From the NCBI GenBank assembly GCA_035222895.1, contig JAVYIG010006556.1:52017-116016 (forward strand): DNA of 64,000 nt, written 5' to 3'. A program made the position numbers and the translations under genes. This DNA is from Strongylocentrotus droebachiensis (taxonomy: Eukaryota > Echinodermata > Echinoidea > Camarodonta > Strongylocentrotidae). Position 1 is the first letter of the stretch. Each line of letters starts with the position of its first letter. The notes below the pieces were generated by a model. It worked only from the letters and a program-made list of their open reading frames with translations, ran no database searches and had not been told where the DNA came from. Shown here piece after piece: positions 50,701-56,639 of this stretch.

Positions 50701-53700
50701 GCAATTGGTAATCCCTCGATGGAGAGCTTTTCACAACCAAGGCAATGAATGAGCGAAATCCCCCCTTGCATTCATCCTGGGAAGAAGTAGTAATCCAGAG
50801 TTTTGAGAGCGTAAAGATGTGGACTAAATGTAATGATATATCAAAGTAAATTAGTGTACTGTGGAGCAGAGTCATGGACACGATGAAACAAAATCAAATA
50901 ATTTTTAATGCAATGTGTTTACTCATGGGCAACCAATTTATTACTTTGATTTTAATTTATTCAACGAAAACAAAATAAAGGAAACTGCGATTACAAAATA
51001 ACAGTAAGGGTTTAGAGACAGTCACGTGGATACTTGGAAAAGAAAAAGATTATCTAAATAACTATAACCTGAAGGTCCCTTTTTCCAAGGAAGTTTTGAA
51101 AACTGGTGTGGTGTGACTGTCTTTGTTGGAGATGTTTACTACACAAGCAGCACAGTTGAGTCTTTCTTTGATCACATAATGACCACCGTCACCTGATAAT
51201 GTGTATGTTGATGAGGACATTCATTTGACGCGACAGTGTTAATTATGTAATCACGCATCATCACAGACAAAGGAACCTTTTACGTTTCCTAAGATTATTT
51301 TCGCTGGACCAGGACCCAGAGTGTAGTTTCAGGAAACAATATCGTGATTTAAGACCAGCTAGAGGAGCAGTGAACCCAAATTATGACAATTTGTGTGATA
51401 TTAGATTGATGATAAAAGAAGTGGACACTTGTGGACATACATATGGACTTGCAAAACTTTGAAAAATACATATTCTTTACTGTCCTATTACCTTCAATTC
51501 CTTGCAAATGGATAGGTTATGTTTTTAAATGAAGTTTAAAAGTCATTGTGTTTTAGCCAAATTTACAGGCTTCTCTTGTAAACTACTTCTAATTTCCTAT
51601 TGAAAACTTCATATACGTCAATATTCATATGTACGCCACAACTGCACATGCATTTCCGTGATTTTAAGCGATTCAGTTTCCTTTGCCCAGGCATTTTGTA
51701 GATTCTTCAAGGCACAGTTATGTTTTTTGTATGGCTGACTGGCGGCGGTCGTGATGAGATCAAAGCTTGGAAGCATGTTTGGAATGTCATTATGATACTT
51801 ATGACAGAGTTACGTGCATGAATATATTACGGTACCGTTCAGTGTCCATTTGTATTAGGCCCATGGTCATTGTAAAAGTTGACGGTGAGGCAAATTTAAT
51901 AAAAGGGCATTTCCAAAATCAAGAAGAGATGAAATCAAAGCATTGGTAATCTTCAGTGTGGCACTGCGAGTTAGGTATTTGTGTATGAATCCTAAGTTGC
52001 GCAACCTCAGTCACACTAACAAATGTGGGTAAAGTGATATTTTGTTTGGTCTTTAGTCGTACTTATGTGAGTGGAGTATTAGATAATAATGAATATGACA
52101 ATCTTTCAGAGATAAACAGCAGACCACTCGAATCTTTCTGATTTTCAATCTTGCTAGCTAAATTTTGTAGAAGTGTCGTAGTCGAGTGGTTTAAGCACTT
52201 GACTTGAAATTCAAAGATCATGGTTCGATCCCCGACACGGCACTAATGTCCTTTGGCAAAGCATTACTCTCGATTTTCCACACTCGACCCAGGTGATGTA
52301 AATTGGTATCTGACAGGAATTAATTCCTTGAAATGCTGGAGCGCTGTAATGGCAGCTACGAAAAAGCCGGGGTAATAATAAATGCGCCTCTTAATAGAAT
52401 TTCCAGATAGACGGCGCATTCGAAATGCCTATTATTATTATTATTATCGAGAGTACAATCGACTACATCTATATTCCTCCAAGCCAAGCTCGGTGTCGAA
52501 TACATGGCAACATGCATCGTTTTCAAGGCTTCATCTCTTTCGACGTGCAGGTCCTACACAGAAATGTTTAAAAAGATTGTCTCCAATTGATGATATGTTG
52601 GATTTGTTTTGTTTTGAATCGATTTATTTAGCAAGAGCTAATATTTGCAACTTGTGTACCTTTTTATACAATGCTATTTACGTATATAAATAAAGAAAAA
52701 CATTGTTTGGTAATTTTACACTCTTTCTTTTGTAGACTGTTGAGTATGAAGAATTATGGAGAGGACTCCACAGGACGAGGTTCTTTATCTTGGACCTGAG
52801 TAGCGAGACAGATGTAGAGGTATTAGTGACCCTGCAAGTAGGTCAGACAGGACAATCACTGGAAACACTGCTTTGCAAATTCAAATTTACCACTCACAGA
52901 TCCACTAGTGTTCCAACTCAAGGCCTAGGTATGCATAGTTGTGTAATAGTGAGAAATAGTTGGCATGACTGTTGCTTACAATAGCTATCAATGTAAACTG
53001 TTCTCCCTGTGATTTATGATTTGTAGCATTGGTCATAATCAAAGATTTGGGGAGGAAAAGTTTTTGGTACATCAAGATGGTTCAAAACCACACTGATAAT
53101 GAAAATACAATCGAAGTCGTCTTTAGTTACGGTGTTCACATTTTGGAGTTTTGAATTGCTCTTTTATTTTGGACTTATCAAAGTGAATGAAGCAATTTAA
53201 GCCGTGATTTGTGATCGCAATAAGGAAAAGCAAATCAGCCTTTACACCAGATTCATGTGTATCTTCTGCATAAAAAGTATGAGTAAAAACAGAAATTTAA
53301 TCGCTACAAACTTTCCTGGAAATTAATGCTACCCTCATGAAACTTTATCATTTTTGCGAGATAAAGAGCGAAGAAGCATTATTTGTGTGGACAAAACGTT
53401 TTTATGCACTGTAAAATGTGATCGAATTTTTAATACAAAGTAAAATTTTCCAGTTCCTTGGAAATTAATTAATTATTCAACTAGTACTCTTTTTTTCTGA
53501 TTTCAAAAAATTGTAGAACAATTCAAGGGTGCATCAAGTTCACAGACGCTGCAAGCACCACATAAAACTAAAGGGGGAATTCTGGAGTAAGTTGTAATAA
53601 TATATTTCGCCTTTTTTAATACTATCAGCTTGGTTATTAGATTTAGACAGAGATCAGAGCATGTGCAGGTATAAACCTGAAATCACTAATATCTGTAGAG

Positions 53701-54561
53701 GAGTGATGGACAAGGGGGCAGTTTTCTTCTCCCACCCCTTCCCCCCAAAAAACCAAAAAAAAAAACCATACAACAACAACAAGAAATGTATGACTTATTG
53801 AAAATATTGCATAGTAATTAATAATCAAATGGAAGCAAAATCCGAATGATTACAGTGTGGACATTATTTCCTTTACTATTTTTCATGTCCAATATATATA
53901 ATTGAATGCTATGAGTACGCCTTGAAAAACTGGGCTCGCAGTTCTTATAATTAAAGTCCAATATATTATATTGAATGCTGTTAGTGTTAGTAAGCTTTGA
54001 TAATAATTTGATACTACTTTTACTTATGGTGCATAATTATGATATCATATCAAAATCAAAATCATAACATTTGAAATAAAGAGATGAGGAAAAAGTATGT
54101 TTGTCGCACTTTACCAGACCAGGCGACTGAGGTTCTGGGAATATTCTTTTGCTAAAGTACACGCATGTTTGCTATGATAGGATATATTGCCGCAACTCCC
54201 TCATTGTTTTCTGTAAATGTAATTAGAAACATATTAAAACATAATTATAATGGTTTATTTTAGTAGAATTCCAGGTAGACGGGAGGACTTTGACGAAAAG
54301 CTGACAACTGTTGCTCAAAGACTTTCCAAGCATAAAGAGATAGATAAACTTGGGAAGGCTCTCGGCTTTATACCAGATGTTGTCCAACGTTATATCCAGA
54401 CAAACATGAAAACTGCCGATGTGACATACGTGGGAACACAATCAATGCTCCGAGACTGGAGAAAGAAGCTAACCAAGGCAACAGAGTGTGGAGCCTTAAA
54501 GAAAGCTCTAGAAGAGGCTGATCAACTTCATCTCGCTGATGAACTATTTGGTACTTCATGA
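19292..54561 (+). CDS. Gene B: PIDD-like LRR / ZU5 / UPA / death-domain protein
   Basis: Exons joined by splice phase, in order, are the mini-exon array (19292-29467), 33245-33341, 37971-39101, 42473-42604, 43316-43651, 48653-48900, 50277-50402, 52736-52928, 53517-53586 and 54264-54561. A shorter form could use 39460-39529 and 40171-40468 instead. The encoded order is disordered linkers, LRR-like region, acidic linker, ZU5 (GVEGGKLQLDSFG, then LEIPPGAID), HFSW junction, UPA and C-terminal death domain. This is the layout of PIDD1, a scaffold that cuts itself and recruits death-domain partners such as RAIDD or RIPK1 in DNA-damage and centrosome signalling. The ZU5-UPA unit also equals the FIIND of NLRP1 and CARD8. 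The first exon, promoter and exact use of alternative exons are not visible. Two adjacent genes rather than one is the main alternative. Confidence 0.6.
20230..20310. repeat. CA-rich microsatellite
   Basis: Irregular CA/CG dinucleotide run ending in a pure CACACA tract. Related TG runs are at 20921-20955. Confidence 0.7.
20856..20893. repeat. Short hairpin
   Basis: TGACCTCTACCA at 20859 pairs with TGGTAGAGGTCA ending at 20889, with a 7-base loop. The flanks extend it with one mismatch. Confidence 0.5.
22318..22371 (+). CDS. Gene B beta mini-exon 2
   Basis: Reads EEIKGFDKSIHNYAGISK after GGAGCAG, followed by AAG|GTTTGTG. Phase 0-0, 54 bases. Confidence 0.5.
22823..22879 (+). CDS. Gene B alpha mini-exon 1
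   Basis: Acceptor TCTTTTTAG, donor CCCAAG|GTTTCTG, 57 bases, phase 0-0. Peptide MSDRKLDDDLAANQERSPK. A charged, probably disordered segment. Confidence 0.55.
23463..23516 (+). CDS. Gene B beta mini-exon 3
   Basis: EGVQGSDGSTTKYAGTSK, donor AAG|GTTTGTG. An upstream AG after TTTTCTTCTCGGAAG would add four codons (LIRQ) and also keeps frame. Confidence 0.55.
23668..24433. mobile_element. TTAA-flanked 766-bp non-autonomous element
   Basis: Terminal inverted repeats CTCTTTGCCCGC and GCGGGCAAAGAG, flanked on both sides by TTAA (23664-23667 and 24434-24437). Sister array units keep the uninterrupted site (AAATTAAGAAGACAGAAAGC near 26742), so the insertion and its TTAA duplication can be read directly. 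TTAA target duplication is typical of piggyBac-type elements. No transposase is encoded. Confidence 0.85.
24736..24792 (+). CDS. Gene B alpha mini-exon 2
   Basis: Acceptor CTTTTCAG, donor CCCAAG|GTTTCTA, phase 0-0. MSDRKLDDELAANQERSPK, one residue different from alpha 1. Confidence 0.55.
25389..25445 (+). pseudogene. Gene B beta mini-exon 4, donor lost
   Basis: Encodes EAKKGSGDSTTTKYAGTTK but is followed by TTTTTTG where the other copies have GTTTGTG, so the GT donor is gone. Probably not spliced normally. Confidence 0.5.
25893..25952 (+). CDS. Gene B alpha mini-exon 3, divergent
   Basis: Same acceptor context as the other alpha copies and the same first three codons. The coding part differs completely afterwards: MSVGVLNAYLTGENEIFSVK, donor AAG|GTTAAT, 60 bases, phase 0-0. 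The flanking intron is still of the array type. Confidence 0.45.
26547..26600 (+). CDS. Gene B beta mini-exon 5
   Basis: EGEKGSDDSTTKYAGTSK after AAGGCAG, donor AAG|GTTTGTG, phase 0-0. Confidence 0.55.
27047..27103 (+). CDS. Gene B alpha mini-exon 4, GC donor
   Basis: MSDQKLDDKLAANQERSPT with ACG|GCTTCT in place of AAG|GTTTCT. A GC donor is possible but the context is poor, so this copy may be skipped. Confidence 0.4.
27692..27745 (+). CDS. Gene B beta mini-exon 6
   Basis: EGVKGSDDSTTKYAGTSK, donor AAG|GTTTGTG, phase 0-0. Confidence 0.55.
28272..28345. repeat. 21-bp perfect inverted repeat
   Basis: 28272-28292 is the exact reverse complement of 28325-28345 (core TTGCACTGTGTAGATAGTA), with a 32-base loop. 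It lies in sequence inserted into the last array unit (about 28105-28430). Confidence 0.6.
28728..28892. mobile_element. Foldback element of about 165 bp
   Basis: AATAATGAATG at the left pairs with CATTCATTATT at the right. Inside, TAATAGTGC, ATATTTTCAT and TTGAAAGATTAA pair with TTAATCTTTCAA, ATGAAAATA and GCACTATT. The two arms are about 70 bases each around a short GC-richer centre. It interrupts an array intron. Confidence 0.6.
29402..29467 (+). CDS. Gene B beta mini-exon 7, last of the array
   Basis: Strong acceptor CTATTTTCAG and donor ACTGAG|GTTTGTG, 22 codons, phase 0-0. The frame reads through RRGEEGSDDSLTEWAKPTE. It can join the next exon at 33245 in frame. Confidence 0.55.
29926..29956. 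repeat. CT microsatellite
   Basis: CTCTCTCT run within the intron following the mini-exon array. Confidence 0.7.
30620..31340 (+). repeat. Diverged copy of the AAAGTTTTGGG element
   Basis: The left end (GTAATGCACAGTTTGGGGAA) and the part from about 31160 (ATATTTGGATGCCCCTGTAG, then ACCGGTACTCCCGG) match the elements at 35816 and 36977. About 450 bases of unrelated sequence lie between the two parts. Confidence 0.5.
31660..31980. repeat. ATT microsatellite and two G-runs
   Basis: ATTATT repeats near 31660-31700, then G-runs at about 31709-31726 and 31948-31963. Low complexity only. Confidence 0.7.
32765..32812. repeat. T-run followed by G-run
   Basis: About 30 T then 12 G. The lysine-rich frame here on the other strand is an artefact. 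Confidence 0.8.
33245..33341 (+). CDS. Gene B exon before the LRR-like exon
   Basis: Acceptor TTTCATAG, donor GAGAAG|GTATGT. It begins in phase 0 and encodes SKPTELVGVLRYTRRLTLCD and then YSYARIRLKRE plus one base. The leftover G completes a Gly codon with the exon at 37971, and phase 0 at the start fits the mini-exons upstream. No domain is recognised. The basic and hydrophobic pattern suggests a folded segment next to the LRR-like part. Confidence 0.6.
33440..34900 (+). repeat. Dispersed repeat, interrupted; inverted copy at 44730-45290
   Basis: Segments 33440-33574 and 34478-34900 match 45290-44730 read in reverse, sharing TACACAGGATAGGG, GGACGGCATTT, ACCGCGGT, CAGTGCCTGT-type and CTATGCC words. 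The middle part is a foldback element absent from the inverted copy. It lies around and partly overlaps the exon-poor introns of gene B. The family is unknown and no protein is encoded. Confidence 0.65.
33575..34477. mobile_element. Foldback element with 125-bp arms and internal tandem repeat
   Basis: The left arm (about 33599-33725) and right arm (about 34310-34435) are inverted copies, both with GATGGGTATTGAAGTAAATT and a GGTTGCCA/TGGCAACC mini-palindrome. Between them, a stretch of about 225 bases starting TTTAGGCTTTATAGATAAAC (33756) is repeated at 34086. The inverted dispersed repeat at about 45190 shows the empty site, where ACATA joins CCGCGG directly. Confidence 0.75.
34920..35418. 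mobile_element. TTAA-flanked 499-bp MITE
   Basis: Perfect terminal inverted repeats beginning AGGGATAGTTGAGTTCTG, flanked by TTAA at 34916-34919 and 35419-35422. No coding potential. Size and target site suit a piggyBac-like MITE. Confidence 0.8.
35816..36322. mobile_element. MITE related to the 36977 element
   Basis: Ends GTAATGCAAAGTTTTGGG and CCAAAACTTTGTCATAC. The interior matches 36977-37477 closely, for example ACCGGGGCTCCCGGTAAATT against ACCGGTGCTCCCGGTAAATT. The flanks no longer show TTAA. Confidence 0.65.
36977..37477. mobile_element. TTAA-flanked 501-bp MITE
   Basis: Terminal inverted repeats AGGTAATACAAAGTTTTGGG and its exact complement, flanked by TTAA on both sides (36973-36976 and 37478-37481). 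No protein is encoded. It lies in the intron just before the LRR-like exon. Confidence 0.8.
37971..39101 (+). CDS. Gene B large LRR-like exon
   Basis: 377 codons in one exon, acceptor TCTTTTTTCAG and donor ATAG|GTGAGT, phase 1 at both ends. It shows irregular leucine-rich segments spaced 25-35 residues apart, such as SLRELRLRYDD, NIVSLVLSGFG, HLTEIHIEPFE, VTVLTFDRC and SFRELKFINVDC, as in the LRR parts of NLR and PIDD-type proteins. The last 40 residues are Ser/Pro-rich (PPSPPSPTSS) and act as a linker to the next module. The frame is open upstream to 37820, but that part is intron. Phase 1 at the end lets it join 39460, 42473 or 53517. Confidence 0.75.
39460..39529 (+). CDS. Gene B linker exon, copy 1
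   Basis: Acceptor CGTGTAG, donor CTGGA|GTAAGT, phase 1 in and 2 out. QLQGASSSQTLQASHRSKGG followed by ILD. About 80 percent identical to copy 2 at 53517. Confidence 0.72.
39660..39735. repeat. C-run, A-run and CAA repeats
   Basis: Low complexity in the intron between linker and death domain. The sister copy at 53735-53785 has the same run, so it predates the duplication. Confidence 0.7.
40171..40468 (+). CDS. Gene B death-domain exon, copy 1, with stop
   Basis: Follows TTTATTTAAG and completes the Asp codon left by the linker exon. It encodes about 98 residues starting SILGTREDFDEKL, with FRDWRN and LEKAGQIHLADELFG, and ends with TGA. The Trp-Arg of the fifth helix and the C-terminal Ala-Asp-Glu-Leu end are death-domain landmarks. 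Compared with copy 2 it lacks part of helix 2-3 (VLIFERVHILRYIYIH), so it may bind different partners. AATAAA signals follow some 430 bases downstream. Confidence 0.72.
41931..42008 (-). mobile_element. tRNA-derived SINE head, unit 1
   Basis: The reverse complement has an A-box-like AATCGAATGG and a B-box-like GATTCGATATATC in the spacing of a tRNA promoter, but the stems are broken. It is shared with unit 2 (55569-55643), so it inserted before the duplication. Confidence 0.5.
42165..42191. repeat. AC microsatellite
   Basis: Pure ACACAC run, absent at the matching place of unit 2. Confidence 0.75.
42473..42604 (+). CDS. Gene B acidic linker exon, copy 1
   Basis: Acceptor TATCTTACAG, donor GAAACAG|GTTAAT, 132 bases, phase 1 at both ends, no stop. 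The middle is Glu/Lys-rich (NTEEEGKEEEKED), followed by VTMESLPHET. The phase lets it sit between the LRR-like exon and the ZU5 exon, or be skipped. If the donor is not used, the next codons are Gly then stop. Confidence 0.6.
43316..43651 (+). CDS. Gene B ZU5 exon
   Basis: 112 codons, phase 1 in (acceptor CACATGAAG) and phase 1 out (ATCG|GTAAGT). It contains GVEGGKLQLDSFGIELEIPP, then GAID, the standard opening of ZU5: Gly-Gly, Leu, Gly, Ile-Pro-Pro-Gly-Ala. It continues with VLTDTPIF, GVQCLSPDDLVLKLPVTYTI and a final VEAVLYTGEGEYSI. Other acceptors further left (TTTGCAG, TTTCAG) would not match the phase of the acidic exon. The domain is completed by the first part of the exon at 48653. Confidence 0.85.
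43715..43895 (+). repeat. Dispersed repeat, partner of 13600-13820
   Basis: Inverted relative to the copy at 13600. It lies in the intron after the ZU5 exon. Confidence 0.6.
43986..44254. mobile_element. 269-bp MITE with CAGGGGCGGATCTA ends
   Basis: The left end CAGGGGCGGATCTA pairs with the right end TAGATCCGCGCCTG with one mismatch. AGTAG is present directly outside both ends (43981-43985 and 44255-44259) as a likely 5-bp target duplication. The interior has G-, C- and T-runs and a CCCAAGGGGGGG/CCCCCC complementarity. Confidence 0.7.
44730..45290 (-). repeat. Dispersed repeat, uninterrupted inverted copy of 33440-34900
   Basis: Matches both halves of the left copy in one piece and so gives the empty site of the foldback element there. 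It continues to about 45560 with more weakly related sequence. Confidence 0.65.
46285..46310. repeat. G-run
   Basis: Low-complexity run of mostly G. Confidence 0.8.
47628..47873. repeat. Two adjacent hairpins
   Basis: AAAATCATGCGTCC (47628-47641) pairs with GGACGCATGATTTT (47652-47665) around AGTAATTACC. Next, ATGATGCACAGGTTT (47745-47759) pairs with AAACCTGTGCATCAT (47859-47873), and inside it GGTACCTTTGAA pairs with TTTCAAAGGTACC. Probably remains of foldback elements in the long intron between the ZU5 and UPA exons. Confidence 0.6.
48653..48900 (+). CDS. Gene B exon: end of ZU5, HFSW site, start of UPA
   Basis: Acceptor TTCATATTAG, phase 1 in and 0 out, 82 codons. NIKRDILRLQMNHFSW ends the ZU5 fold, with His, Phe and Ser at 48742-48750. 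In PIDD1, UNC5CL and FIIND proteins, peptide-bond cleavage takes place between Phe and Ser of such a motif. After it, FAEKPLPEERTRVILRAHLY begins the UPA domain. The donor is GGAG|GCAAGA, a GC-AG intron. The alternative, reading on through GCAAGA, meets a stop after 27 codons and does not join the next exon. Confidence 0.82.
50277..50402 (+). CDS. Gene B UPA exon 2
   Basis: Acceptor TTGTGACAG, donor AATAAG|GTAAGT, 42 codons, phase 0-0. IVSEEEGLGFAPIHPQAEVL then IGVEVADVIMTCF is the beta-rich middle of UPA, as in PIDD1 and UNC5 relatives. Confidence 0.82.
52173..52450 (+). mobile_element. tRNA-Ser-like SINE
   Basis: The head at 52173-52239 has a 6-bp acceptor stem GTGTCG/CGACAC, A box TAGTCGAGTGG, B box GGTTCGATCC and an anticodon-loop region ACTTGAAAT as in tRNA-Ser(UGA). 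It lacks the long variable arm and tail of a real tRNA-Ser. A body with CTGGAGCGCTGTAATGGCAG follows, and then ATT repeats. It lies in the intron before the last UPA exon. Confidence 0.75.
52736..52928 (+). CDS. Gene B UPA exon 3
   Basis: Acceptor CTTTTGTAG, donor CCTAG|GTATGC, 64 codons plus one base, phase 0 in and 1 out. EELWRGLHRTRFFILDLSS gives the conserved Leu-Trp and Phe pattern near the end of UPA. It finishes with LCKFKFTTHRSTSVPTQGL and joins the linker at 53517. Confidence 0.82.
53517..53586 (+). CDS. Gene B linker exon, copy 2
   Basis: Acceptor ATTGTAG, donor CTGGA|GTAAGT, phase 1 to 2. QFKGASSSQTLQAPHKTKGG then ILD. Joins the UPA exon to the death domain in frame. Confidence 0.75.
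54264..54561 (+). CDS. Gene B death-domain exon, copy 2, with stop
   Basis: Follows TTTATTTTAG and encodes about 98 residues. RREDFDEKLTTVAQRLSKHK is helix 1, IDKLGKALGFIPDVVQRYI are helices 2-3, MLRDWRKKLTKA is helix 5 with the conserved Trp, and ALKKALEEADQLHLADELFG is the last helix. All six helices are present, as in PIDD1 and UNC5 death domains. TGA follows GTS. A possible AATAAA lies near 55283. Confidence 0.85.
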
Positions 54562-54740
54562 GATGCAAATTATGCTTCTCAAATGAGGATTACATTGTTC
54601 CAATGAGATATATATATGTTTAGATATAAGAGTAAATTGGTTGCTAGCTTAAACAAATTTTTCCATTTCCGTATGGTCTTGAGGGGATATCAGAATTTAT
54701 TGCCTGCAACAGAATCATATTACCCCAAGTCATGAGATGA

Positions 54741-54988
54741 GGCCTAAAACAAAAGATGTTTGTATTGCCCTTAGGTGCCTAAACATGGGTCGGTCGGTCG
54801 GAAATCTTCTTCTTCTTTTCTTTGTACTCCGAAAAAAAAAATCCCTCTTGGGGCTGATATTTCTCAGTTTAATACATTTTTTCTTCTTCTAAAAAACGGT
54901 AAAAAAAATATATTAAAAAGCCGACCGTCGATTTCAAATTGTTTGGGTCGGTCGCAAAGGGCAATACAACATCTTTTTTGTTTAGGCC
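54741..54988. mobile_element. 248-bp MITE inserted in unit 2
   Basis: Ends GGCCTAAAACAAAAGATGTT and its inverted copy (AACATCTTTTTTGTTTAGGC, then C), with TGGGTCGGTCG words inside in both orientations. Unit 1 has the uninterrupted sequence GATGAGGGCAATATG at about 41256, so the insertion followed the duplication. Confidence 0.8.
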
Positions 54989-55568
54989 CGAGAGGCAATA
55001 TGGGTTTTTAAGGGCAATAGTTTCAATTTTCCCATTCCCTGAAAGTATTTGATATATCAGCCTCAGGTACATAATTATGCCTTTTTTTGTAGCAAATACC
55101 CACAAGTGTATTAATTTTGCTTGTTAGTCCCAATCTTCATATCACACATGTCATCTGAACTGAGCAGTTATGACGTCAATTTTCATCACGCATATCCGTT
55201 GTTTGAGGCTCAATTGCATTTATTTGTATTTATTTTTGAAAGTTTCTTCCAGTGACAAAAAACTTTGCAATAATGTAACCCAATAAACCAACTGTCTTAA
55301 TAATATAATGGGTTGATATCGCATATAATACCTTTACAAAGTCTAAACGCTTGAGAGAAATAATATCCATGGCATGGGATTCAGGCTTGCCCGCCCAAAA
55401 TGTATGCACATTCTACACTCCCTATGGAGCAATTTAGCTATGCGCCACTTTGCAGACACTCATAATGATGTGCAAACTAGAGTGATGTTTGCATCCTATT
55501 TGGTATCCATTTAACACGGCTGGAGAAAAGCAATGTAGATACAATGCATTGCTTATTGAAATAAGTCT

Positions 55569-55643
55569 GTGCCAGGGAAATATCAAACCCATGTCCTTCG
55601 CCTGTCCATTTAAGTGTTAAAACCATTCAACTATGATGCCTCT
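55569..55643 (-). mobile_element. tRNA-derived SINE head, unit 2
   Basis: The reverse complement has TAGTTGAATGG (A box) and GGTTTGATAT (B-box-like). Paralogous to 41931-42008. Confidence 0.5.
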
Positions 55644-56192
55644 ACATAAAATGAAAGGATGTTGATAATCTGTTTTACCATGCCATATCAATATACAATT
55701 TGGTTCAAGAAAGTATGCTTTTCTTACATGTGAAACTACAAATATTTGTTAAGAAGTAAGGAGTTCAAAAGATGAAGACTACTTCTACGCAATAATTTAC
55801 AATAATATTTCAGGTAAGGCAGGTCAGTACACGAAAAAAAAACACCCACCACAATAAACCATCCCATACGTGAATGAGCCTTTAGTTGGGTAACACTCGC
55901 AGACAATATTTTAACAAAATCATTTTGTAATAATAGTAATATACACCATGATGCATTCTTAAAATCTCAAAATGTGTGTTAAAAAAAAATTATATACAAA
56001 ATTGAAGTTTAGTCACATCTGTATATAGATTACAGTAGTACATGCGATTGCACTGTCGGTACTTTTTAAGATGCTGTTTGTTCCATTAAAAAAGTAGATT
56101 TGTAATCGATATTTTTAAACTAGTAGTCTCAATGAAAATGACATACATGCACATTCTGAGTCCATTTTGTACCGATTGTATCCTACTTAAAG

Positions 56193-56327
56193 CCTCACCA
56201 AGGGTCCAAGCTCTTACAGAAGGGACAGACACTCGGAACACTGACGAAGAAGAAAAGAAGGAGGAAGAAGAGGAGGAGGAAGAAGATGAATATTTCATGG
56301 CCATGGAAATCCTGCTCAATGAACCAG
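56193..56327 (+). CDS. Acidic linker exon, copy 2
   Basis: Similar to 42473-42604 but with the acceptor changed to ACTTAAAG. The frame is open, with a run of Glu and Lys then DEYFMAMEILLNEP and CCAG|GTTAAT. It could be a usable exon of a further isoform or a relic, since no ZU5 exon follows it here. Confidence 0.4.
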
Positions 56328-56639
56328 GTTAATATTGTGCATTGGTCAGTTTCAACAAAAATCGATTTGGGAGAATAGAAAAAGGAAATTGAAAAACAAG
56401 TTTCTCTACTATCCAACATAGATGTGTATAAGTATAAATAGGCATATCATGTGGTTCTTGCAAGTAGAACGTGTTGTATTGTCCGGCAAAAGACAGAAAA
56501 ACAGGGCAAGTCTGGGTATATAACAATATTTCTCTTTCATCTTATTATTTAATTGTATTACAACAATATTCATGACAGATCGGTTAAAGGGAATTGTGCT
56601 TAATCCTTTAAGTTGAAAAAATTACATCATTCATGTAAA

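Noticed and set aside
52173..52239. tRNA-Ser gene
   Set aside because: Lacks the long variable arm and is followed by a SINE body and ATT tail.
56129..56192. Upstream ATG as the start of a separate small acidic protein
   Set aside because: The Glu-rich part is the paralogue of the acidic exon at 42473, and the upstream codons are intron-derived.
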